Source: Owenia fusiformis (lineage: Eukaryota > Annelida > Polychaeta > Sabellida > Oweniidae). Taken from it: 64,000 bases of DNA. Position 1 is the stretch's first letter. Every line of letters starts with the position of its first letter. The position numbers were made by a program, and so were the translations under genes. Below the pieces are notes generated by a model. That model did not search any database and was not told where the DNA came from. It worked only from the letters and a program-made list of their open reading frames with translations. Below, one piece after another: positions 1 through 11,900 of this stretch. Where the stretch lies: contig CAIIXF020000001.1 in NCBI GenBank assembly GCA_903813345.2, forward strand, positions 1,860,001 to 1,924,000. Reading direction: 5' to 3'.

Positions 1-470
1 TAACAAACCAAAAACTGAACCAAGGGAGTCAAAAACAAACCCTAAAATTTTGAAACTGTCAGACCCCTAATTGCAACCAATTTGATGCATAAAGCATTTG
101 GCGTAATAAAGTAAGTGACTCATTTCAGTACCTCAGGTTTAAACCTTATAACTCTGTGGGGGGAAATGCCTGGGACACAATGCTACTTAAAAGAAAAATC
201 AGATACATCTTAGGCAAAGGGGTATAATGTCAACTCCATCTCATTTCAATTTGGGGTAACTTCGACGTATGGGGTAACTTCAACACCTAGTTGTTTATTG
301 GCACTAATTTCCAATCTAGGTCACCGTAAAACCTATGTTGTTTCCCCATTTTTTTCTCACATGGATCAAGAATAAAGATCTCATGAGATTTTGATTTGAT
401 TGATTTGAAATTGATTTTTTGAAAAATATTTTTTTTGTACTTTTTTTCATCGTCTCATACACTTTTAAAG
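1..470. other. Gene-free AT-rich sequence
   Basis: No open frame of interest and no recognisable RNA gene. A short repeated phrase (ggggtaactt) occurs twice near 254-290, resembling the acccc-rich phrases of the repeat at 5,100-5,747. Confidence 0.5.
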
Positions 471-1450
471 TGCCCAGTAAGCACCAAATAGCATCTTAAA
501 ATTGTAAGAATTTCTAGAGGTAGTGGGCCACCCCTCACACCCCCTCAATACAATAGAAAAGTTCTGAATTTATTTTATGTATTGTCTCAGACACTTTTAA
601 AGTGCCCAGGTGCCCAGACATCATCACATAGCTCCTTGATATAGTCAGTGTTTCTGGGGACTAACTCTTGCTCCTCTTCGGATCCCCACCCCACCTCCCC
701 CTTTGATACCCCCGCCTCCCTTGACACCCGTCCAAAAAATAGAAAAAATTGTGATTTTCTCAATTTTTTAATTGACTCATACCCTTTGAAAGTGCCCAGA
801 AGTACCAAACATCATCTTAAAATTGTAAAATTTTCTAGAAGAGTTGGCCACCTCTCACATCCCCCACAAAACAATTGAGAAAATTCTGAATTTCATGTTT
901 TGTCTCAGACATTTTTAAAGTGCCCAGACATCATCAAATGGCACCTTGATATGGCCAATGTTTCTTGGAGACAACCCCTCTGGCACCCCACCCTACTTCA
1001 CCCTCTCATTCTCTTTGACACCCCCAAAATTATTGACTCATTCACTTTAAATGTGCCCAGAAAGCACCAAATAGCATCTCAAAAGTGCAAAATTTTCTAG
1101 GGGGAGTGGGTCACTCCTCACAAGTTTGGAAGTTGCATTTGTTAATCTTAAACACTTTGAAAGTGCCTAGAAGTCACCAAGTGACATAATAAAATCATAA
1201 AAACATAAACATTTCTGGCAGCCCACCCCAAAAACTAAAGCATTCATTTACTCAAACACATTAAAAGTGCTCAGAATTAACCAGACAGCATCTTGAATTA
1301 GTAAAATTTTCCTTGCTGCTCCCTCGCTTTCCTAAGAAGAAAATGATTGAAAAAGTCTGAATTTCGTATAAATTGATTCTATTTCAATTAAAACACCTTG
1401 AAAGGGTCCAGAAATCACTGAATGTGATCTTGAACTGGTAAGTACACCCT
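468..1450. repeat. Degenerate tandem repeat, about 105-190 bp spacing
   Basis: The phrase aaagtgcccag or a close variant recurs near 468, 599, 789, 917, 1051, 1161, 1266 and 1398. Each is followed by caccaaat/catcat-like text, then aaaattttctag and a C-rich stretch (ccacccctcacacccc). Spacings alternate around 130 and 190 bp, so the array looks like an old, diverged higher-order tandem. The short open frames inside are by-products of the repeat and have no recognisable product. Confidence 0.6.
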
Positions 1451-1689
1451 CCCCCTATTCCAGTGTTTCGCCAAATTGGTCATACAATATTTAGTCTAAA
1501 AACAATATGAAAACAATAAAATACTACAAAATAGGCTGAGTGGCCCAATATAGGGAGTAACCTACCACCCCTTTGACTTACGCAATTTGATTTACTTGGC
1601 AAAAAAATTGACAATTTTATTTTCTCTTTAGTTAAAACCGCACCCCCTTGGAGAAAAGTGTCTTACGGGCCTGAGAAGTATCATACTTT

Positions 1690-1801
1690 TATTTATTTGG
1701 TCAGACTTTTTCCGATGTACATTGCGATGTGCATCGATGTTTACTATTGAAAATTGCCCATGCATGCATCGATGTACGATTATGGCACATCGCGACAACA
1801 C
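1690..1801 (+). mobile_element. Partial hAT-like MITE (3' half), interrupted
   Basis: This segment closely matches the 3' part of the complete MITE at 3,682-4,146, sharing the cgatgtacat-type runs and the terminal gcgacaacac. Its last two bases (ta) are displaced to 2,659-2,660 because another element inserted into the terminal repeat. The 5' half is missing or too diverged to recognise. Confidence 0.7.
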
Positions 1802-2650
1802 TAGAGGTGTCACGGTCCAAAAACATTTTGGTACGGTATACAGGCTCGTAGCCAGGATTTGCCAAGGGGGGTTCAGTTTTCAAAAATTTCCAGGGGGGTT
1901 CACATTTGACAATTTTGGCCCAAATATGGCTAAAATCACTTGAGAAGTGCTCAAAATGGTGGAAAATTGCATGATTTTGAAAGTAATTTTGGCCAGGGGG
2001 GTTTGTCCAAACCCTGCAACCCCCCCCCCCCCTGGCTACTGGCCTGGTACAAATGGTCTCGGGACACGGTACTAATGGGATGGGACAGAACATTGAAGAA
2101 AAAGATGCAATGTCCGATGATGGCAGTTTCACTTTTCAAAATCATATTCAGAAAAAAACGTCAATTTTAAATCTAATATGATGCATCTGCAGCGAATGTG
2201 ATTGGCATTTCACATAATCTGCACTGTGTACTATCACCAATTCATTTACCTTGTGATATCGGAGTCCCAAAATACTTCCAAACTGCTGACTTTTTCGACT
2301 TAGATGCCAGCTCAATTTATTCTTTTCTACATCCGGCATACTGATAATGCACACGATTTGTGAACGACGATGTAGAAGTTTACGAACAAGCAGTACCATC
2401 TACCTAAAATCGGGGTCCGTTAATAACATTTTTCAATGCAACAAAGTGTAATCTAGGTACGAGGTAAGTGAAAATATTTAATTTTTCAGAATGAAATCAG
2501 AGGTGTTCCTCACTATTTATACACGTTTTTATGCATTTTAGGGAAGGAATTTATGTACCGTTAACGTACCAATATTAACCCTTTCTGTCCCGTGTCCCGA
2601 ACCATCTGGACAGAAATTCGGTCCAATATCAGGAAATCGTGACACCTCTA
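1802..2650. mobile_element. Non-autonomous hAT-like element with 8-bp TSD
   Basis: The element begins tagaggtgtcacg and ends cgtgacacctcta, a 13-bp terminal inverted repeat. It is flanked by a perfect 8-bp direct repeat gacaacac (1,794-1,801 and 2,651-2,658), the duplication length of hAT transposases. It encodes no transposase and carries a further repeat at 1,843-2,044. The target duplication is itself the terminal repeat of the older MITE, so the order of insertion is clear. Confidence 0.85.
1843..2044. mobile_element. Short fold-back repeat with GTAGCCAGG termini, nested
   Basis: Ends ggctcgtagccagg and cctggctactggcc form imperfect terminal inverted repeats, bordered inside by G-rich and C-rich runs. 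The same tagccagg/cctggctacg signature is embedded in the fold-back at 19,059-19,950. It lies within the hAT-like element at 1,802-2,650. Flanks (ggtata/ggtaca) suggest, but do not prove, a short target duplication. Confidence 0.55.
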
Positions 2651-2660
2651 GACAACACTA

Positions 2661-3673
2661 CGGTGAACTCTCGCAAAGTAATAATTCTATTTAAAACATC
2701 TTACTATGTAATTATCAGTCACATAATAAAGTAAACTACATGTATTAGATATGGTGCAACTGAACTTGTGTAACGTTGCAACACAGTACACACTGTGACA
2801 ACACTTACTCGAGTCATGTAACTTCATTGATTTCGTATTTTATCTAGAAAAAGTGTCACACGCACCTAGAACTCCTATTTAATAATTTTTATAAATATAT
2901 ATAAGAATATTTTAATTATATTGAGGTTGAAGCGTTGCTTGTCTGGATTAAAATATTTCAAAATTTCTTTTCGGAAAGAACCTTAAACTCAAGGATTCGC
3001 CATTTCTACAGCTCACTCAGCAGAAAAATGGAGGCCATTTTGAAATGAAATTCCACTCAGCTAAATCAAAATATATATAACAATCGATTAAGACGGAGAT
3101 ATGAGCTGATATTCTGCAAATGTATGCATAAAGGTATGTTTCATATAATTATGCCGTAACAACTGTGCATGTGCCACCATGATTTACAAATAATGAATTA
3201 CCAGGGTGGCTGTAACAATCACTCGAAGCCGGAACATAGAGAAGGCTTTGGCCCTAAGATTTTCGACATCTAAAAAGTTACTCGACTTTTTTGTGATTTT
3301 GAATCACAGAAAGCATTCTGAAGTTTCAAATTGGCACCACTTTTAATTTTTGGCATCCGCCTAATGTATACCACTTACCTTGTCATAAACTCAGTTTGAC
3401 CAGAAGTATCTTTGTTGCCGCTCGATTTTTTAAAAAAATGCCCCTTTTCTAATATATGCGGTTTACTTGGACTCGCCCAAAACGAGGGGTGTCAAACGCA
3501 AGATGTTAGAGATGAAGACATGTCGCCACTCTCAGAGAATCTATTCCATAATTTCAACATTACTACATGGTTTTACAAGCAAAAAAGATAGGGCAGGTTG
3601 TATATAGGACTGGACAAGATGAAAATAAATATTCTAAATAGATGACACCCCTTTCGAAATAAGATGAACTGAA
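2661..3673. other. No recognisable feature
   Basis: AT-rich sequence. I see no exon, RNA gene, terminal inverted repeat or tandem array that I can defend. Confidence 0.4.
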
Positions 3674-3681
3674 CCTATCAC

Positions 3682-4146
3682 TAGTGTTGTCAATTAATCG
3701 ATACATCGCGATATACATCGCCAAAGCTGGTTCTGGCGATGCATCGATGTCTGAAACAAAACATCAATGTTTTTAAAAAATTTTAATTTGCTAAAAATCG
3801 CCCTTTCTTATCTTATTTTGACGCAGATTGCTTACCTTTTTTAATGTCTTATTTCATTTTCAAATGTTTTCTGATATTCTTTCGCTTTAAAACTGTTTTA
3901 GCTAGTCGAAATGAACCATTAATCTAAAAAATTACTTTACTTTCATTTCACTGTTACTATGTTCCCGGATGTACCAGCGTACTCTTATTAATTTGTTCTG
4001 TTCGATATTTTAGTGCATTAGCGTTCGGTATTTCAGTGCACTTTTCTCGAACTTTTTCTCGATGTACATCGCGATGTGCATCAATGTTTACTACTGAAAA
4101 TTGCCGATGCATCGATGTACGATTATGGCACATCGCGACAACACTA
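3682..4146. mobile_element. Complete hAT-like MITE, 465 bp, 8-bp TSD
   Basis: Terminal inverted repeats tagtgttgtc and gacaacacta bound the element. A perfect 8-bp direct repeat cctatcac flanks it (3,674-3,681 and 4,147-4,154). Internally it carries several copies of catcgatgt/acatcgcgat in both orientations, giving it strong secondary structure. There is no transposase coding sequence; it would be mobilised in trans by a hAT enzyme. Confidence 0.88.
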
Positions 4147-4154
4147 CCTATCAC

Positions 4155-5099
4155 GTGACCGATTTCTTAGAAGAAATGACACCAGAAAAACAAAAGCTCC
4201 GAAGAGAATTTTCGCTTGAAATGTTGAAAAGCAAGCCCAGTTTTCTATGGGAATATACCGTAATTAATAGTTATGTGTATAATATTACCGAGTTCGATGG
4301 TGCATAAGTTGGGCGGTGGATCATTTTGTAAGTACGACAATGTGAATTCATGCAACTGTTACTTTTTGGAATCTTTTTTGCAAAAAAGTCGAGCAACTTT
4401 TTAGATGTCGAAAATCTTAGTAAGACAACACAAAACTTGTGACTTGCAAGCTGATATATGAAAAAAGTGGGTTCAAATACACTGATTTCTAGTCTATAGC
4501 TTAGGTCCAAAGTCATAAGCATATGATTTAATTTTTCAAACTATCCTCTAATCTTAAATTATACATACCCTTGGTTCATATTGAGGAACTAACAAGAAAT
4601 TTCACGAAATTTGAGGACCAAATTTTAATTTCTAGCCATTTCCGGTTTCACATAGTCTCTAAACTTTTTGATTTTTTTCTTAGAGTTATATAATACTTAT
4701 CAAACGATTCACGAGAAGATTGTTATATAAATTTCGAAACAATAATATTTAATCTACAATTTACATCCACGAATGTCTGAATGACTAATAATATACTGTA
4801 ATTTATATTATAAAAGAAGGTGCTAGAGACTGCAGTAATACTTCCGCCCGCCTGACCTACATTCTTTTAAATTTTTGAAAGTGAACTTTCAGGAAGAAAA
4901 ACTGTGATGTAAGCATCATCAGTAGATCTGATCACGAAAACATCAATCCCTCAAGAGAGTCCAGGCAATCATTATCATTCAGTGAGCATATTAAGGTAAA
5001 GTTCATCCTTGATTCATCATTTTGTATCTTTTCAACCTTGTCCTTGGGCTGAGTTTCAGTGACGTGAGCAAATTTTTTTTCTTTATACATATTCACCTA
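4155..5099. other. No recognisable feature
   Basis: Unique-looking AT-rich sequence. Short open frames here have no recognisable domain and no splice-site support. Confidence 0.4.
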
Positions 5100-5747
5100 T
5101 AGAGTCAATACGTCCAAATCCAAACAGGGGGGTAAACACGAACGGGTTCCAAATAATGGCAAGCAGATCATTGAATTGAATAATAGTACCTCTACTACCT
5201 CTACATAATATTTATAGCCTTAAAGATACAATATAATGATGTTTACCAACAATCTTACAATAAAATAATCAATTATGATGATTTAGGTGTTCGGAATTAC
5301 CCCCATGCTAGTGTTTGGAATTACCCCCACAAACGCTGTGCGTTTAAATAAATAGATGTCAGTAATAAATGATTTAAATTTGGGTTTCTTGATATGCAGG
5401 GGTGCCAGGATCCAGTATCATAAGTTAAGGGTATCATATAATGATATACCATCAATCTAATAATTAAAACAATTAAGTTTAAGTTAAGTGTTTGGAATTA
5501 CCCCCATGCAAGTGTTCGGATTTACCCCCCAAAAAAACTCCTGTTCGGAATTACCCCCCTAAAATACCTTGTAGTAAAAATGGAATAACCCAGATATTTT
5601 TTACAGTTTTTCGTAATTTATTCTGCAAATGCATTCTACAGTGGATAATACACATAATATATATAGAATCATAGCATAGATGTGCAGTACAGCCAAGCTA
5701 ACTAAATTTTTTGATGGGGGTGTTTGGAAATAGACGTACTGACTCTA
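5100..5747. mobile_element. TIR element with internal gttcggaattaccccc repeats
   Basis: The left end tagagtcaatacgtc and right end gacgtactgactcta are inverted repeats of about 15 bp with one mismatch, extending imperfectly inward. Inside, the phrase gtgttcggaattaccccc and variants recur about five times (5,288-5,560) in one orientation. No transposase is encoded. I could not establish a clean target-site duplication. Confidence 0.55.
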
Positions 5748-6011
5748 GTCTACTCCTTATCAGTAAAGAAGCCCTGAATCTGCTCCTTGATGTGCTAATT
5801 TGGCAATTGTGCTGACCTATTGATTGTGCAATTGTGCTGACCTATTTTCGTCGAAATTATCTGAAACTTGAGTCTAAACTGGCGAAATCCATATTTGTCT
5901 GATTGGTTGTTAAATTATTTATCAGTGTTGGTTACGTGACCAAAGGAACTCTGTAAATGGTAGTTCTGGCTCAGGCTCCAGGTGCATGCCGAGTTTGCCG
6001 AAGCTTGTGTG
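5748..6011. other. Left flank of LTR element
   Basis: Includes a small tandem duplication of caattgtgctgacctatt near 5,813-5,846. The last four bases (tgtg, 6,008-6,011) are the left copy of the LTR element's target duplication. Confidence 0.4.
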
Positions 6012-8628
6012 TGTGACGATCCTTCAGATTACTTTGAGCATGGTAATGGAATTGCCTTGAAGGATTGTCACTTTGTTCAACTTTTTGCTCTTCACTTTAT
6101 CAATTGTGCTTTTAGTTACTCAATATTTAAAGAGTTATAAAATAATTTAAATTCTGTAAAAGGGTAGTCAGTATTTCTACTTTGGCTATACTCTTAAAGT
6201 ATGGTTAGAGTTTAATCATTTTACTCTATATTTATATTTATTTTTACTAACCTTCTCTTGTGTTTTTAATGTAATATTATTTACAGGATTAATGTCAACA
6301 TATATATTTTGTTCATAATAAGACTTTAATGTGAATGTTTTAGGCCCAGTTTCATGTTTAATGTTATGTTACAAACTTTTTAGAAAGGGCAGTTGTCTGG
6401 GTTTGTTTCAAAATCCAAAGTGAGGCTTATTAAGCTTGATTTAAGTAAATAAGCACGATTTAAGTGAATTGTCTTTTTCTGTGCTTTTATGATTCGAATT
6501 CAAGCCGGCCAGACATGGAAAACATTTTGTGGAATTTTAAACATTAAATCGTCACTAAAATTGGATATTTATATTGCCGCAGATAAACCAACTTAGGTGT
6601 ACGAGTTGGTAAAGGTAATTGACTTGATCTAATTGTATTTTTGCAGAGTTTTAGTCTTTGAAAAGAAGTATCTGTACACTTGATTTTTTTTCCTTAATTT
6701 TATTGATTTGCCTTGTGAACATCCCGTATTTAAATTGTCCCAGGGATTGTTAAGGAACATTTGACAAGGTTAAAGCAAAGTTACACGCAGAGTTTTTGTC
6801 TTAAAGAACCTATGTAACTTATTAACGAGCGTCGAAAGCAAGTTCCCGGGGTTCCTTATGGAACCTTCTATACAACATTCCCCACAGGGAATCGTTTAGG
6901 AATATTTGACAAGGTGTACGGAAAGTTACTGTCTTTACGAACCTTATGTAGCTTGCTCTAAACCAGAGTCAACTGCAAATTCCAGGGGTTCATAGACACC
7001 TCTATAAGACATTCCCCCCCCCCATCCAGTTTGGGACTGTATTTAGTTTGTTCACAGGGTAAATTTTATTGATACACTAGAAATACTCCTTTGTATATTT
7101 GTATGTTAAATTCTGGGTAATTTAAAGGTGAAATCCCGGGCTTATGGGACCATTATCAAACAACTGATCATTGAAGTACTTTTAAGGATCACGGTCTTTC
7201 GAAGCCCATTTTCGGACTTAAGACACCCCCTCCCCTTCTAGTTTTCCATGTCTGGTCTAATTCTGTGTTAACCACATTCTTATTCATTGATTATAGATAC
7301 TAGAATACTTTTAAAATACTGTTTCCCATTTGTTTGCCAATTGTACCATAGTCTGATAGTGGCAAAATGATGTTCCACTTTTCATGTGAGTAGTATAGGG
7401 AGCTTATTTCAACCCCCCCCCCCAGGGATGATATAAAATTGCACTGTTAAGTTACATTTTTGGAAAAAGACCCATTTTAGGCTTTATTGCAAATTGTTTA
7501 ACTGAACTTCCATTAGCTGTGCTGTTTTATGCATGTTTGGTTTGAGAGATTATTTACTTGATATTACCATCTCGACAGTACTGAATTGTGTAATGTTTGT
7601 GTAGATTAATAAAGAGAAATAGAGTCGTTTTTATACATTATATAAAAATCCACAGAATATCACTTGTTGTGTTCGATTGTTTTTTATATATATGTTAGAA
7701 AATCCCCCCCCCCTCATTTTATCTGAAGTAGATTCTGGATTCAAAATAGATTCCGACTAAATTCCAGGTGACTTTAGTGATACTAACATTCAAGCAACAA
7801 GCTTTATCTTAGCTCATATTTGCTAAGGGCTTCTTTGAATAACAATCACTCGCAATAAGTCATACATATATTTCCCCAGAAACTATGCAATAGGGTATAC
7901 ATGTAGATAAATTACAATCAAGGATCTTACTTTCTGATTTAACCCTTGTCTTATTGATAATATTAGTGAGAATTTCATTCACCCTGGTGAGTTTGACAGA
8001 CTCTTGATTTGAAATAGCCCTACTTTAATTCTTACAAAATCTCCCATTTTAAGTGTGAACAGTGAGCTTTATATACAGCTCGAAGTCCATTGTAGCCCCC
8101 AGTGGCTAAGACTTCCACCTGGTTATACTCACACCCTAACATTATACTTATTTGATACAACTGAACACTGGGCACATTCAGAATCTGGAGTCTGTTGCCA
8201 TTCGCCTTTATGAGACATACAACTTACATTAAAAACTGACAAATCTTACTTAGTCTATATTCAGATTTTGTTATCCCGTAATTGTTATCCCGAAATTGTC
8301 CCACTTCATCCTAATAATATTTATCCCAGAATTTATCCCTAAATTTTTATCCCTATATTTATCCCAGAATTTATCCCTAAATTTTATCCCTAAATTTATC
8401 CCTAATTTATCCCTAAATTTTCATCGCAAAATTTATCCCAATTTGATCCCATTTTGTTTTGATACTGTGAACACGGACGTTGTTCAATTAAATAGGGATA
8501 TACATTTCAACTTTTACTTGAACTTGTCCCGAAACTAAGTTAATGAAAACATCAAATCAAACTATTGACTCTTAGACTGTATTCTGTTTACGACCCCCAA
8601 ACCACGCTACCACACGAGGGTCGTGACA
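6012..8628 (+). repeat. 5' LTR (2.6 kb)
   Basis: Near-identical to the 3' LTR. At about 2.6 kb it is far longer than the 0.2-1 kb common in the family. Near its 3' end (8,290-8,450) it contains a local array of tttatccc-type short repeats. No LTR-encoded protein is recognisable. Confidence 0.92.
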
Positions 8629-8759
8629 GAAATGGTGGCCATTGTGGTGTGATGTAATACTTGACGTATTGACCCAAGCCCAGTTTAACGCCATTACTTA
8701 CGTTTATGCTAATTTTCACTCATTAATATTCAAAGCGAGATCATTAACTGTAATCAACA

Positions 8760-11700
8760 ATGTCGGAAAAGTCGGACATCTTAAATCTCGCAAAGCGCAC
8801 CCCATTACCCGTGTCCGAATCCACGGAAAGACCCTTATCTAGCCGAAAATCACAGGCGGAAGCTTTTGAAACTATTATCCCCGGGTGGTTTGATGATTCT
8901 GAAGTTGTATTGGGCCATCAACACCTTAATGAACAAGAGTTGAAATTGGCTCAAGACGATACACTTCCACTTGAATCATCAGCAACTACACCACCCCCAT
9001 TAAAGAGACCATCTTTTAAGCTTTCTCTGCCTGTCAAATTGACGCGCATTCCTAAATTTCGGTTAGATATGCCTAGACAACTTCCCAAGGGCAGGTTGTT
9101 TAATCCCCTGCTTAAAATGGTTAAGCAGGAGACTAAAGACCCAAAAAGTGACATTGGTACTTTTAAAAAATGGTGAAAAAAGTGTGAGTAGTAGAGGTGG
9201 GGCATATGAACCCCCCATAGCTGGTGCACCTGGGTCCCTTGAAAAGGAAACCTTGATGGGTGCTTATGGGGGAATGCCATCTAAAACACCTCCTTTAAAG
9301 CCTCTTCCAGCCTATGGAACAAGAGCTACTGCTAAACAAGCTTTTTCACCCCTCAGTTTAGCCCTCTATTTAAAAACAGATTTAGGGCCTAATGATCAAA
9401 GAATTTTACACCCTAAGTATAAAAGGAAAAGTGATTCTCAAATTGTGAAGTCCTCTGAATTGCAAAAGCCATTGGAAAAACTGTCAACAAGGGGAACATT
9501 CCAATTTAGAAAACCCTTAGATGTCCAAACACACCCTCATGCTTACCCCGGTAAGCCGTCCAGTGCATCTACTCATACAGCTGGTAGAAAGTCTGGACAG
9601 GGTTTAATGACATCCACAAAGGTTTCTTCTCATGGAAGATCTGCAAGTCATGGCAGTTTATCTGATTCAAACCCAAGCAAACATTCAATGCATACTTCTC
9701 CTCTATTACCAAGTGAGAATCAGAAAAATAAGCCACAGAGCTGGCCAAACAAATTTCAGTCCTCTCCATTTAGACCCTTACTTCCCCCAATTAAGATAAC
9801 TGACATTCCCAGATTTAGACCAAAGACCCCAGATTTCTCTCATTCCCGTAATTTGACACTGAAGTCCCAAATTTATGTCAAACAGGAGAGAAAAGATGAC
9901 TATACAAAGCCAAACTATGATTTGTTGGGTCATTCTAGCAAAATGGGAGTAGTAAAGGATGTGCTAGTCAACTACCAGGTTCCACCCCTTTCTCCGTTGC
10001 CACCGGCACCTCATGGAGATGCCATGCTCCAGAAAGCATATGGGAGTGAACTGTTAAAACAGACTTTGCAAAGCTCTTTGCTGATCCCATCTGATAGAAT
10101 ACCACTCTCAATGTGTAATGACATTAAATACACAAGAGGTTTGCCTAAGGAGGCACTATCAGCTGATGAGTTATATGATCTCAAGATGGATTTCCAGGCT
10201 TCAAGCGACCCTTTAGTTGCAAAAGAGATTACTCAATTAAGTAAACCTAACAAGTTGAAACATGCTGAATTTCTAACTGAGCAGACTGTTCCATACTCGG
10301 ACATTAAGTCTAAAAGTTATGAATGTATGCATCAACCCGAAAGTACCCTTTGTAGACAAGATTTAAAGAGGCCTAATGATAGAGTTTTATGTGAATCTAG
10401 TAAATCCCCTCCTTGCAAAATCCTAGTTGTTGATAAATCTGATATATTCAGTTTATCAGACAAATCATCTCAAAGCACTGAGTTTTCTGCCAATTGCAGA
10501 CAGCCATATAGTCTACCCAAAAGTGTGGATCAAACATATGATTCACATTTGGAGACACGTTCATGGCTTGATGCTCAAATACCTGGCTATAACAGAAGTG
10601 CCTTGCCCTCCCATGAGATGTCAGCCCAGGATGCTAGTAGTGTGTGCACAACTTGTCAACAATTCCCCTTCAAACAGAGGGTAAATGAGGATTATGCTGG
10701 ATCCTCGGAAGCTGAATCACTATTCCCCTCTCCAGAATATGAATCCGCTGTTGACTTTTCTGACCCAGATTATGTAGAATATAGTATGAAATGCCCATCT
10801 TACAATGCAAAAACTAGACAAAGGCCATTTTACTATATGAATAATACTGATGAGTATGAATCTGCTATGGAAAATAGTTTTCCTCCCCTTAGATCTACAG
10901 TTATGAGTAGATCAAAAGTGAATCCAAGTTCACCTGGTCTCTACAGACAGATTGAAAAACCCAATGATCTGTTTATATCCAGTCCTAATACATCTGATCA
11001 GGAATCCTATACTGGAGTTGAAAAGCAAAGAAGAGGTACTTCATTTTCTAGAAAGGAAATGAAAGCACCACTTTTCAATGGAAAGTGCAGTCTCTCGGCT
11101 TTTCTTATCCAATTTAGACTTGTCTCTAACATCAATGGTTGGACAGATGAAGAATCTGCCATCTTTATGGTGAGGAATCTTGAAGGAGAGGCTGTCAATG
11201 TTTTAGATGATTTGGATGATGAAGACCTACCAACCTTGGCTAGTATCATTAATGTCCTGAAAATTAACTATGAACCCCCTGAACAAAATAACCATGCCCG
11301 TGCCGAGCTTAAACATAAGTTCAGGGGCAATGATGAGCCTCTTGAAAAGTTGGCTCATAATATCAGAAAATTATCAAGACAAGCTTTTGGGAAGTCAAGC
11401 ATGTCAAAGAAGACAATTGATGACCTAGCTACACAGGCCTTCATTGATGCTTTGAATAATGAAGAACTGGAATCCAAGCTTTCTTTTTCTAACCCTAAAA
11501 CCCTCAATGAAGCTCTTACCATGGCTTTACAATATGAGGCTTTCTTCAAGGGAAGAAAGAAAAGACTTGAACGTTTCCAAGACCCTGGTGTATGTGCTAC
11601 TCCAACTCCTGTTCAGGTTAACTCATCTACCTCATTATCTCTTTCTGAGAATGATGTGATTGAAATAGTGGAGCAAAAGATAGAGGCTTTAGCCAGAAAT

Positions 11701-11900
11701 CTGACTCAAACTATATCAAAGGAGAAACCTGATTCCAAACTGAAAAGAAAATACTGTAAAATATGTGACTCTGGAAGTCATTAAGTATTTGATTGTACCA
11801 AAAGACATCCAAACTCCAAAGTTCCTGGAGCCACATTATGCTTCTATTGTGCCCAGGACACTCATTGTGTAAATGCCTGTCCCTCCCTTAAGGGTAGGCT
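8760..11900 (+). mobile_element. gag region of the LTR element (fossil)
   Basis: The longest open stretch (9,148-11,784) has a long Ser/Pro/Lys-rich, probably disordered N-terminal part. A Ty3/gypsy-type capsid-like helical domain follows (roughly residues 630-800: FNGKCSLSAFLIQF, GWTDEESAIFMV, LEKLAHNIRKL, FIDALNNEEL), with zinc-knuckle-like CxxC..H..C text at the end of the region. A short basic leader motif occurs twice: PVKLTRIPKFR upstream and PIKITDIPRFR in the main stretch, each followed by a KQE-containing segment. The region appears broken. Gag in this family assembles the virus-like particle that packages element RNA. Confidence 0.75.

Noticed and set aside
8296-8538. 80-codon frame in each LTR (also 15,918-16,160)
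   Set aside because: Built from tttatccc short repeats, low complexity, no domain, and identical only because LTRs are identical.
8629-8660. tRNA primer-binding site just after the 5' LTR
   Set aside because: A tgg occurs four bases downstream, but the following bases do not match any tRNA 3' end I can name with confidence.
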